64,000 bases of DNA from Cryptosporidium bovis. Lineage: Eukaryota > Apicomplexa > Conoidasida > Eucoccidiorida > Cryptosporidiidae. The notes below the pieces were generated by a model. That model worked only from the letters and a program-made list of their open reading frames with translations. It ran no database searches and had not been told where the DNA came from. A program made the translations under genes and the position numbers. Numbering within the stretch: position 1 is the stretch's first letter; each line of letters starts with the position of its first letter. This document shows positions 1-9,900 of this stretch, piece after piece. The DNA lies in contig VHIT02000036.1 in assembly GCA_009768925.2 (NCBI GenBank), forward strand, positions 62,001 to 126,000. The letters are read 5' to 3'.

Positions 1-978
1 TATTAGTACCCTAATATTTAAAAAATGAAACACCCAGTTTAAATAATCCGCAATTGTGGCATGAGTTATTGTACATTTCCAGGTTTACTAGTAATTTGTC
101 TAGTCCCTGAAAAGAGGAGAAAAAACATATATATGATATCAAATAAACTTACAGATAACGTATAAACTCTCTCACCTTTTTCGTTCTTATAATAACGTAG
201 CAACATAGCTACCTGAAACTAATATATTTGAATTCTTTATTTACTCTCGATTTAATTTTTTCTTACAAATTGTTTCTACACAAAAAAGAATATACCGCCG
301 AATTAAAGACAATATTGGCGCCTCTAGATACTTTAAACATTCTAGTAAAGGCCATTTTCAAGGGAAATAAAAGATTTAAATAAAAAGGGGACAATAACCC
401 CCAAAAGTTTTGATATTATCGTTTTTACTCTGTATTATTTTCTGTTAATTTTTCTTAACTTTGTGATCATATCTTTTGTTTTTTTTCAATACATGGATAA
501 ACTACTTCTAAAGTTAGGGCTTAATATCTTCTAGAGATAAAAATGCAGTGTTATAATATTAAAATGGGTAGAGATGCTATGTGCAAAGATGATGCAGAAT
601 GTACAGCAAAATAATTTTCAATTAGAATATCATTTTTCGTGTTTCTTTTTTTTTGTCCAAGTTACTATTGTTATCATTACTAATGAAATTTGCCTCTTGC
701 ACCAAAATTATCCGCCCCATGTATGTTTACAATATGCTCAAAAAATATTATTAATACCGCCAATCATTGGCGGTAATATTATCTATTCTGTTCCCCAAAG
801 AGACAAATATATATATTGTGTTTACTAAATTGAGATAAATTATTTTATTTTTTTTGTAACTTTTCGATAGAGGGAGATTTCACTTCCATCTATATTTGAA
901 TCGTTTATAAATTGCATTGGACAATTGTATTTAATATTGTAGTTAGACATAAGTGTTTATTATAATTTACAGGAGAAG
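1..978. other. Gene-free left flank, upstream of the V-ATPase gene
   Basis: I see no convincing gene. The frame from 574 to 828 has no recognisable domain and an A+T-driven composition. The stretch holds three E2F-like elements: ACCGCC near 294 (minus orientation), TTGGCGCC at 315-322, and the inverted repeat at 755-775. The TTTACAG just before the V-ATPase ATG resembles a splice acceptor, so a 5' UTR intron is possible but not shown. Confidence 0.6.
755..775. promoter_or_regulatory. Perfect inverted repeat of an E2F-like element
   Basis: TACCGCCAAT (755-764) and its exact reverse complement ATTGGCGGTA (766-775) are separated by one base. TTGGCGG is close to the E2F core (TTTSSCGC). The element sits about 200 bases before the V-ATPase ATG, where a promoter is expected. 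The dyad is seen directly; a role as a transcription factor site is inference. Confidence 0.5.
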
Positions 979-1476
979 ATGATTACTTGTGACCCAAATA
1001 GTTTGTTTTTTGGCTTTATGGGAATTGCAGGATGCTTAATATTCGCAAATTTAGGAGCAGCCTATGGGATTGCTAAGTCAGGTGTTGGTATTTCATCAAT
1101 GGCTGTTATGAGACCAGATTTAATTATGAGATCTATTATTCCAGCAGTTATGGCAGGTATTTTGGGTATTTACGGTTTAATAGGTTCTCTAGTTATTTTC
1201 TTCCAAATGGGTGAGCCAAACCTTTACTCCGCTTACGTTGCTTATGCTCAAATGAGTGCCGGTTTGGTAATTGGTCTTAGCAGTTTAGCTGCCGGTCTCT
1301 CAATTGGTATTGTTGGTGATGCAGGTGTAAGAGCTGCAGCTCAACAACCGAGGTTACTTACCGGTATGATTTTAATTCTTGTTTTTGGCGAAGCTTTGGC
1401 TATTTATGGTGTCATTATTGGTATCATTATGGGCACAACTAAACCAAGTGGACAATTATGTGCATCATACATTTAA
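979..1476 (+). CDS. V-type H+-ATPase 16 kDa proteolipid subunit (subunit c)
   Basis: This is the proteolipid that forms the rotating membrane ring of the vacuolar proton pump, which acidifies endomembrane compartments. The 165-residue length fits the family (about 155-170). Four hydrophobic helices are visible. The proton-carrying glutamate is in helix 4 (about E138, in LVFGEALAIYG), and the duplicated glycine-rich helices 1 and 3 carry the family patterns NLGAAYG and IVGDAGVRAAAQQP. The first ATG gives the usual short N-terminus (MITCDPNS..FFGFMG), so no upstream coding exon is needed. The gene is alone on its strand and converges with the orphan gene to its right. The 3' tail (GTTKPSGQLCASYI) is slightly longer than in many homologues. 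Identification is firm. Confidence 0.96.
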   Translation: MITCDPNSLFFGFMGIAGCLIFANLGAAYGIAKSGVGISSMAVMRPDLIMRSIIPAVMAGILGIYGLIGSLVIFFQMGEPNLYSAYVAYAQMSAGLVIGLSSLAAGLSIGIVGDAGVRAAAQQPRLLTGMILILVFGEALAIYGVIIGIIMGTTKPSGQLCASYI

Positions 1477-1815
1477 GTATAAATTATTGTTGAATTAGTA
1501 GTAAGACTTTTATCTATTATAGATTAGATTAAATAGAGATTCTAAAGAAAAGAGTATACCTTTCTTTTAGCAATAGGTAAAAAGACGTTAGGTTAAATTT
1601 AGCTTCAACCGTTTAATTCTCTTTTTTAGTCTAGCTATACTTTTCCGTTTAATCTCCTAGTCCTTCTACGGTAGTTATTCCTCCATGTTTCTAGAGACTA
1701 GGTGGTGATGGTAAGTTGATTTTGTACTGGGAATAAGTGTGTCTCGCTCCTAAATGGCAGAGTAGGGGGTGGTCTTATCGTTTTTGAACCGAGAACAAAG
1801 GCTTCTAAATACAGA
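1477..1815. other. Intergenic space between convergent genes
   Basis: This holds the 3' ends of the V-ATPase gene and of the orphan gene on the other strand. It is locally richer in G+C between about 1660 and 1790 (for example GGTGGTGATGG and CAGAGTAGGGGGTGG). I could not match it to a known RNA and see no coding frame. Confidence 0.5.
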
Positions 1816-3444
1816 TTACTTTTTTTTCATTCCAAGTGGGACCTTAACAAGCCACCTTTGAATGATAAAGTTTAGAACAGGTTGAGAGACTCCTGTAACA
1901 GAGTGATACTTATAATCATTAATGCATATTGTTAAGGAGTATGAATCAGAGGTGTTTCCCGTAGCAGGTAGTAGTCTTGACGGCCACATTTCGAAAAATA
2001 ATGAAACATTATCCGATATTTGTATGCATTTATCATTATTGTAAATTCCAACATCATCAGCCTCATTTTCTTTAGTGCTGGTTTTATTTTTAAGTTTTTC
2101 TTTATTATTTCTAATGAAAGACGAATTGTTTGATCTCATTGCTAAAGGTATGGGGCAAGGAAGCTGAATTTTTCTAAACTGATTCGCCATTTCATTTTTC
2201 TCAAGTTCGCAATCTCCAACGCAATACCAAAGTCTAGAATCACCTATCATTTTGGGCATACATGAAAACCTTCTCAATAAGGGCACTATTTGGTCGCCAT
2301 TTTCTTCCAGTATGCATGAGAACATAAATATATGATATGGATGTATAGATTCAGGTGAGTTTTTTGTAAAAATGTATACAGACTTTTCATTAGTTTTTTC
2401 TTGTTGAATATAACTGTGATAATGGTCAACCACTTCTTGAGTTCCATCAGATAGAACAGAATTCCAGTAAGATAACTTAACGTGAAAAGGGATAACAGAA
2501 TTAATAGCACCAACATCTAATTTTGAGATAAATTCTTCCAACATTTTAATAACTCTTTTGCAATCGGGTTCTAGGTTAATATTTGATAATCTTCTTATAA
2601 AGTCACGATTTACAGCAGCTTTAAATGCAGGATCTAAGTTGTTAAAGTCGCCTGTCTCTCTTCTAGGAGCATTCACGACTTTAGAGTGTGTGTTTTTAAA
2701 ATACCTTTCCAAAGCATGTTTTCTGGATATATAAGATATTGTTGATCTAGGTTTATGCAAAACCAACAAATCCTCAATCTCATTTTCTATATCAACTTCT
2801 GGAACTGGATCTCTACCCATGACACCAACTGGAACAGACGATTTGTTTATCTTAATTTCACTTTTCCTCGTCTTATTATCCTGAACTATTACATCTATTG
2901 GAATGTAATCCCTTACTTCTGATTTAGTACTGCCATTTCCAAACTTAACACCAACTTTAATACTGTTTAGGTAAAGTCTTGCATATCTTCTTCCGACTTT
3001 AAGACAAGGTGAAACATATTCTATTATCGTGTCATTTAATTTTCCCATACAAAGTTGATCACCAAATTTCACCCCAACTACGGTATCTTGTGGTAATGGA
3101 TTTAATAGTGAAATATAACACAATTGTGGTCTATCCGATGCCAAAACATTTGTATATGAATCAACCAAAACATATTTTTCACATAGATTTGGAATTATAT
3201 TAATGTTATTGTCGTCTATAAAAGGTCTTAATGAGTTAATTATCCCACTTTTGTCTGTCTCATTGTTTGAAGGCCATATTAAACTTGAATCACGTCTATA
3301 GGGAGAACTAGATTCAATTATACAATTTTTTTTGCCATTACCATCAATATTTAAATCCTTTATTTTACTATTTATTTGGATTTCGTATTCACTTATTATT
3401 TCACTGCATTTTTTGGACAATATCAAGCTGCTTCTTTTATCCAT
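1816..3444 (-). CDS. Conserved-looking protein of unknown function, 542 aa
   Basis: I do not recognise this protein. The frame is open for 542 codons, starts at a clear ATG and has good amino-acid balance, so it is very likely real. It has no signal peptide or membrane helix and should be cytosolic or nuclear. The first 200 residues include a compact stretch (about 95-180, from LCYISLLNPLPQDTVVG to the repeated VGVKFG motif) that looks like a beta-sandwich. The phrase VGVKFGDQ..VGVKFGNG occurs twice about 60 residues apart. Residues 220-420 look helical and contain a Cys/Trp-containing patch (LRRFSCMPKMIGDSRLWYCVGDCELE). An Asn/Lys-rich linker lies near 440-460. It is converging with the V-ATPase gene and is followed on the same strand, upstream in position, by EXO5. 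No function is proposed. Confidence 0.8.
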   Translation of the reverse strand: MDKRSSLILSKKCSEIISEYEIQINSKIKDLNIDGNGKKNCIIESSSPYRRDSSLIWPSNNETDKSGIINSLRPFIDDNNINIIPNLCEKYVLVDSYTNVLASDRPQLCYISLLNPLPQDTVVGVKFGDQLCMGKLNDTIIEYVSPCLKVGRRYARLYLNSIKVGVKFGNGSTKSEVRDYIPIDVIVQDNKTRKSEIKINKSSVPVGVMGRDPVPEVDIENEIEDLLVLHKPRSTISYISRKHALERYFKNTHSKVVNAPRRETGDFNNLDPAFKAAVNRDFIRRLSNINLEPDCKRVIKMLEEFISKLDVGAINSVIPFHVKLSYWNSVLSDGTQEVVDHYHSYIQQEKTNEKSVYIFTKNSPESIHPYHIFMFSCILEENGDQIVPLLRRFSCMPKMIGDSRLWYCVGDCELEKNEMANQFRKIQLPCPIPLAMRSNNSSFIRNNKEKLKNKTSTKENEADDVGIYNNDKCIQISDNVSLFFEMWPSRLLPATGNTSDSYSLTICINDYKYHSVTGVSQPVLNFIIQRWLVKVPLGMKKK

Positions 3445-3644
3445 TTTCTTTTCTTCTAGTTTTACCCTTTTTCTCCTAGAAAAACATTATTTTTAAAGTT
3501 GTTTTCATTTATAATACAACTTGTTAATCTAATGTTATTACTTTAATTATTTCAAATAATAATTCAACCTTGTGTGTATAAAACAAAAAAAAGCCCCCTG
3601 TACACACACTAATAAAAACACAATTCAATAATATATTATTATTT

Positions 3645-4973
3645 TCACGTTTCAGCCTCCAAACCTTTAAGCAAAATTAAATCAAGCTCGTTTTGTCTGT
3701 TCTGTTGTATGTATTTTTCCTTCTCATCCTCCGGTAAAGGGCAGGAATTGCAGTATTCTATTACATTGCAAAATTTACATTTCCAGGACTCTGAAACTCT
3801 AATGGTTTCAGTGTCTCTATAGCCCAGCCACCAGTTTAATAAGTACTCTAATTCTGTATCAATAGTCTCATCTGGTGATCTGTACCATTTAGTTGCAAAT
3901 GTTTTTCCCTGACAGTCATACTCGACTTTCATTTCTGTTTGTATCTCAGGAAGTTTAGAGAGATTGTACAACATATGAAATCCAATCTGAAGAGCGTTCT
4001 CATATGATCCAAGAGCCTCCAAACCGTCAATACCTACTTCGGCCCTGTCTATTTTATCATCCGATTCACCATTTAAATTATCATTATTTTCACTATTTTG
4101 AACAGATTCAAGAACAACCTCTTTTTTATCACTGTTCATTTCTAATTCCAAATTCTTTTCATTTATTTCTCTATATTCTTTAAATTTAATGTATGGATCT
4201 ATGCCATAAATATTAAATATTTTATGTAGGTAATTGCAACCCAAACAACAGTTTTCTAAATTATGTGTATCCTTGCTATATAAATGGCATTTATCTATCA
4301 TTAAGTCATAATTTGTAATATCACTATGATTCTCAGCCCAATCTCTTCCAAAATTTATCATCTCACCAAGTATCTTCTTATATAAACCTAATTGTATTAC
4401 TGTTGTTTTTTGTTGTAAATTGCTTGGAAGTGTATTGTTTCTCCTTGTTTTTGTGTCGGTTATTAGTATTTTGTATTTATCTACATTTTCATAATTATAT
4501 CTAATCAAGTCGTTGCCAAATTTTGGTTTTAACTTTATTGAGTCTATTATTCCTCTCAACATTATTCCGTTAAAAAAACCTGTTATTGGAAGTTCTCTAA
4601 CGTATCCTCTTTCTAATACTGCATTCAAAAGATTGACTGTGCTTAACATATCGACGGCTATTCCTTCATATTCATTTTCTACAAGTACATCTAATACATT
4701 GTGATCTTCAAGTTCTAATTCTTCGTGATGTTTCAAACCCTCTTCTATTGCTTTGCTCGTAATTTTAATGTTCCTCTCAAGACATATTTCTAGGCTCTGT
4801 TCACACCACATTTGTCTTGAAAAGGTGGTTACACCTATTGCAGGTTTGCTTTTGTACTTTTGTATTGGAGAAATTCCTTCCAGAATGCATTCCGATATGC
4901 ACGTACTTTGTTCCTCATTTTCCAATTCGTGTTCCTTCTTCCTTCTTTTTATCTTAAATGAAGATATGCTCAT
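3645..4973 (-). CDS. EXO5: EXO5-type single-strand DNA exonuclease (Fe-S, PD-(D/E)XK)
   Basis: Exonuclease V (Dem1 in yeast) cuts single-stranded DNA and works in mitochondrial DNA maintenance or nuclear interstrand-crosslink repair, depending on the organism. The protein shows the family's split iron-sulfur ligand set: one Cys near the N-terminus (C57 in SRQMWCEQS) and a C-x2-C-x5-C-x2-C cluster near the C-terminus (WKCKFCNVIEYCNSC, about 405-420). The PD-(D/E)XK core is visible as RGIIDSI (D144) and ITDTKTR (D173, K175), followed by a Q-containing helix (QKTTVIQLGLYKKIL). Length 442 aa is close to fungal and animal members. An acidic, low-complexity insert of about 60 residues lies around 295-350. 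There is no obvious mitochondrial presequence, although the start is basic. Identification rests on motif order and is strong. Confidence 0.9.
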   Translation of the reverse strand: MSISSFKIKRRKKEHELENEEQSTCISECILEGISPIQKYKSKPAIGVTTFSRQMWCEQSLEICLERNIKITSKAIEEGLKHHEELELEDHNVLDVLVENEYEGIAVDMLSTVNLLNAVLERGYVRELPITGFFNGIMLRGIIDSIKLKPKFGNDLIRYNYENVDKYKILITDTKTRRNNTLPSNLQQKTTVIQLGLYKKILGEMINFGRDWAENHSDITNYDLMIDKCHLYSKDTHNLENCCLGCNYLHKIFNIYGIDPYIKFKEYREINEKNLELEMNSDKKEVVLESVQNSENNDNLNGESDDKIDRAEVGIDGLEALGSYENALQIGFHMLYNLSKLPEIQTEMKVEYDCQGKTFATKWYRSPDETIDTELEYLLNWWLGYRDTETIRVSESWKCKFCNVIEYCNSCPLPEDEKEKYIQQNRQNELDLILLKGLEAET

Positions 4974-5934
4974 TCCTATTTATTATATAGGCGATTCCAC
5001 CCAAATATGAACACATATAAATTTACATAAATAGATAGTATTTTTATTTACACCTTTTTTCATTCATCTATCTCATTTGATATTTAATTAAATAATTTTA
5101 TGCCTTTTTTTTGTTCATTTTTACCCACTAGGTTTTTTATTGCCGGCATTAAATTCTGAGTCGTTACATTGCATGTATTTTTTATGACCCTTCAAATTTA
5201 ATTTCCCTATTTATAATGTTTTGTTATAAAAATGGATAATGGAAAACCAGAATTGACTGCAATAAAAGAGCAAATGTATCTAAACCAGACTCTAATTTCG
5301 TGACAATTTTGCTCGTGTTTGTAATGCGAACTCAATGTAATACGAATATCAGTAAACAACAAATAAAATACAAGAGAAAATTATGTACTAATAATTAATT
5401 GTATCAGAGGCTAAATATTCTATGGAAGAACAAAAAGGAGCGAAAGTATGACAATTTGTTTTTTATGATTATTTCGAACACTATGTACAAATTAATCAGT
5501 GTGATGTAAATTTACTATGTAATTCGCTGCAATATAATCTGTTGTATTTTAAATTTACTTTTTTATTTGTTTTTACTTGGATCCGCATGCATGTAAAAAT
5601 TAATATATTTTCAGATTGGAATTTACTTATTTCCTTTAATTACTCTGTAGAAAACATATTACTCTTTTTTTGTAACGCGGTAGTAAATATTTATATCATG
5701 TCAGATTTTGAGCATTGTTTAAATTAACATTTAAAATACCAAACAGGATTATGGATTTGTTTCGTGCCATTTTTTATATATTTCAGTAATAGCAGTTGTA
5801 ACTACAAGGATTGAAACTGAAACTGTAATTGTTTATTGAATTTAAGATTTCTTTTGACTATAGGGATTTTTACATCGATGTGAATAAGTGTCTTGAATTA
5901 AATCCGGGATTATTATTTAAAATTGAAAATAACG
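4974..5934. other. Divergent promoter region between EXO5 and the Nudix gene
   Basis: There is no gene that I can support. A short open frame at 5542-5727 has no domain and a composition dominated by A+T. Near 5586 there is GCATGCATG, a near-match to the AP2 site TGCATGCA. GCCGGC occurs at about 5142. The TTG at 5923 opens the Nudix frame but the first ATG is at 5935. Confidence 0.5.
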
Positions 5935-6693
5935 ATGAATATTTATATTTCAGCGGAAAATATAAGGAAATATAGATCATTTGCATTAGTGCTCCATGTT
6001 GAATACGGATTTTTGTTGTTGGAGTCAAATAAACACGAAAATAAATTAAAAAAAGGTGAACATTATCAATTGCCAGGTGGAAGACTTGACATATCAGATT
6101 TTAATATTATTAATGAATCACTTAAAAAATCGAATTTACCTAGTACAAATTTAATTAATATAGAAGAAATAGTATTTAAATCATGTGCAGCTAGAGAATT
6201 ATATGAGGAAACAGGACTAGACTACAGAAGAAAACTAGATAAATTTGAAAGATTAAATTTCAATTATTCGGCTAAATTTAATTTTTTTTTATTAAAAATA
6301 TCTAACCAAGATAATTTGTTGTTAGACACTTGCTCAAACTACAATTATAAATGGGACTGGAATTTAATTAACAGAATATATAATAATTGTTATATCAAAG
6401 TTTATAATTATATTTTTTTAATGACGGGAGTATTAGCCAAATGTTCAGGAGATGTAGAATTTTACCTAAAGCTATCAAATGAACACAAATCTTTCTTATT
6501 TGAGAATAAGTACGAAAAAATACCCGTAATGATCAAAAATCACAGCAAAGGAATTTGCTCAAAAGCTTTTGAATGTTATTTGTCATATATTAATAATAGT
6601 AAGGATGAACTTCAGTCCTCCACCATCGCAAGGACTGACAGATCCACGGGGAAAGAAATAAGGCAAGGAAAAGGCCGAGAGAAATATGAGTAA
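5935..6693 (+). CDS. Nudix hydrolase with an expanded Nudix box
   Basis: Nudix enzymes hydrolyse a nucleoside diphosphate linked to another group, using a Glu-rich helix to bind metal. The protein (252 aa from the ATG at 5935) has LPGGRLD (about 47-52) and AARELYEETGL (85-95), which are the two halves of the box Gx5Ex7REUxEExGU. Here about 24 extra residues separate the GG from RE (49 to 87 instead of a gap of 14), so the loop before the catalytic helix is enlarged. The metal-binding RELYEE is intact, so activity is expected. The C-terminal 150 residues (large aromatic and Lys/Asn content) are not recognisable. The last 25 residues are basic. Substrate cannot be inferred. Confidence 0.8.
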   Translation: MNIYISAENIRKYRSFALVLHVEYGFLLLESNKHENKLKKGEHYQLPGGRLDISDFNIINESLKKSNLPSTNLINIEEIVFKSCAARELYEETGLDYRRKLDKFERLNFNYSAKFNFFLLKISNQDNLLLDTCSNYNYKWDWNLINRIYNNCYIKVYNYIFLMTGVLAKCSGDVEFYLKLSNEHKSFLFENKYEKIPVMIKNHSKGICSKAFECYLSYINNSKDELQSSTIARTDRSTGKEIRQGKGREKYE

Positions 6694-6959
6694 TGATGAA
6701 CAGAAATAAAAAAATATACAGGGACTGTTAGATAACAAATACAAATAAAATGAAACATCAAATAATACATGAGAATAAACAAATGAATAGAATTTACTAA
6801 TATATTAACTATTTACTCTAATTGAAAGAAAATATATACACTCGATTTACCATTACTCAATATAAACACCAGATTAATTAAATTATAATGGTTTAATTAA
6901 TGACTGTTTACCAAGTAAATTTATAAAAAAGTGAATAGCAATGAAATATAGATAAAACT

Positions 6960-9900
6960 TTAATTACTCTGGCGTTTAATGTTTTTAATTAATTTATCTA
7001 AATTAGCAGTTGCTTCACCAAAATTATCTTCACTTTTAATATTTTCGACATTCGCAGATGGCACTGTAGAATTTTGCATCAAATTTAAATTACTTGTATT
7101 GTCAATAATTTTAATTTTGCCAGGAGGCGATTTAATATGAGATGAGGACAAATCGTAGTTTGAATCGATATTCTCAGTAATAAATGAATCGATGACTCTT
7201 CTTTTTCTTGCAATTTCATCACCACTTAATTGATTTATGTCATTATTAGAAAAAATATTATTTCCTGAAACAATATTGGTCCTTGCTCTTGCAGTAGCTG
7301 TTGCTGCTGCAACAGCAGCTGCTGAAGCAGCAGCAGCAATTGTTGGATTAGGAACACCAAAAAATAGCGGATTTGCAGAAGCAATCATTCCATAGGGATG
7401 GGTTTGAACAATTGGAAATGGGAGTATAGGTTGTGGATGCCTAAACCCAACAACAGTTGCGGCAGCTGCAGCTGCAGCATATCTTGCTCTTGCAAGTGAT
7501 ATGGCAGCATCGTTCATCCTTTGCTGAATTGCTGCAGCTGCTGAGCTCATGGAGGACGATGTTGGTATCGTACATCCGGAAAAAGGAATTCCCTGCTCAC
7601 GTGAGCCCGGTTTTTTAAATCCTCCACAAGAAGTCCTGGAAAGATGTCCAGAAACAGATACACCACCAATTTCCGAATTAATGCCAGACATGGCTGGCAT
7701 TCCCCCCAGACCATGTTCACCTTGCATAATTATTTGATTTGATGATGAGTTACTGCCAGAAATACCCGTCACAGAATTTCCAATACCTGTTATAATTGTA
7801 GTATTTTGATTATTAGTATTTCTAGCAACGTTTTGACGCCCAATATAGGCAGTACCAGATGGAGTAATTATATGATGAAGATTACATGCAAGAAAACAGT
7901 CTTTTAGAAACTCTTCAGCAATTTTTTGTGCCGTTTTCCTATAACTTTCCCAACCACCAACAACTTTGTCTTCATCAATGAGTTCTAGTGGGTATTCTAC
8001 AGGATAAGAATTTAAAACTTTGATAAAATTTTCTAACACTAGCTGCCTTTGTTCATACTCCTGTTCGGCTTCATCCGGTAGAAGTGGACAACTTCTTCTA
8101 GTGTGCATTCTTCCAGAAAGGCCACAAAGGGAACAGTACGAACGCGTTTGAAACTTTGAGTCAACTCCACCATTTTTTGTGAGGATTGAAAACTCTTCCA
8201 TTGATTTAATCTTAGTCCCATCCGCCAATTGCAATGGTTGTCCTGTTTGCACATCTATCTGAGTGACACCAGAAGGGACCGAAACTTTAACAACCTCCAA
8301 AGGATACGGACATCCAGAAACATCATGAAAGGGAAGAATGCAGTTATCACAAAGTCTAAGCCATTCTCCAGGAGGTCTCATCCATGGACTCTTTCTGAGT
8401 CCACCAATTTGTTTCTCCAGATCAGTATCATTATCCGCAGTACTCCCATTATTACTTGCAGCAGCTAATATAGCAGCCTCGTGTTTTGCATTCTCCTTTA
8501 TATATTCTTGTTGAAGTTTGTACAATAATGGTGGAAATAAACGCTCAAATCCTTTTCTAATTGAGGATTCTGTGTGTTTCCAAGCAGCCTCTATATTTCT
8601 TCTTCTACCTGAGATATATAGACTATTCTTACCACTAGTACCTGAACCAAGTGCAGAAAATTGGTCAAAAGATTTTTGTCCTGATTTAAGGACATCAGAC
8701 TTAAGTTGTTCATTCATTTTTCTTCTTCTTTGCTGCTCTTCTAATAGCTGTTGTCTAGACAACTTCTTTCTAACTTCTTGTTGTTGCAAAGCTTTGCATT
8801 TTGAGCATAAAAACAAAATCATAGAATCCCTAGATACATTCCAACCTCTTTTGTTCAAATTCTCGAAAAAGCTATCTAATACTTGATGTCTTTGATATTC
8901 CGGTGGAAAGCAATCAATGCAAAAAGTTGTTGGGCACTCACTGCAATGTATTAAGAGTCCTCCAGCTTGTGTTGCTCTCCTGAAACAAAGACAGCATTCA
9001 TGCCATGGACATATCCATGTCCTCGGTGGAACTTTGTCTAAACCAAGACATTGAGACCAGTGATATGATTTAGGGCAACGATTGCAATTTATAAGCCCCA
9101 TTTTCCTCATATACTCGTCCATCTGTGCTACTGAACCACTAGGTTTGCTGTTATTAATATTATTGCCACCACTTGCAGCACTATTAGTTGAAGAGGAGTT
9201 GTCATTAGTACTAGCTGTCACACCACTGTTTCCTCCAGTATTGCTATTAGTGGTACCACCCGTGTTATTGTTATAATCACCTTCATTGTTAGATGTCTGA
9301 TTAGTATTGCTTTCCTTACTTACAGTGTCAATCTTGCTTTGGCCACAACGGAAGCAACTTCTCTCATGCTTTAAGGTTGGCTTTTTGTCATCATTGCTTT
9401 TCGTTTTGATATCCCAATGGTGAGGATTGTAAACAGGAGGTGGTGGCTTCCTAGTTCTTTTAGATCTCCACAAAATATCGTCATCACCAACAGTACCAGT
9501 AACATTATTATTATTGCCAGTTGTTTGAGATGAGGTGTTTGATGAAGATCCAGCAGAAACAATAGCAGCGCCAGTAGTAGTATCTGAAGCATCTTCGCAA
9601 GGAGAGGTGTTAATAGTAGATACATTACTACTTAGTGGTTGTGTTTTTCCACTTGAAACATTTACACCATCAGTAGTTTCACCGATTTCATCACAAAGTA
9701 TGTCTGTAATGTCAACTTCTTCGTCTGCTTTGGTATCAGTAGCTCCTTCAATAACGACATGTTGCTGCTCGCCACACTTTTCTTCTTCTTTTTGCATTAA
9801 AACATCCTCATCAGGAATAGGCACGCGTTTTCTTTCCATAAGTTCTTCTAAATTCAGTTTAAAAATATCAGATGTGTCGCCCAAATGTAATAGTGCTCTT

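Noticed and set aside
574-828. 84-codon open frame left of the V-ATPase gene
   Set aside because: No domain, A+T-driven composition, overlaps the E2F-like dyad.
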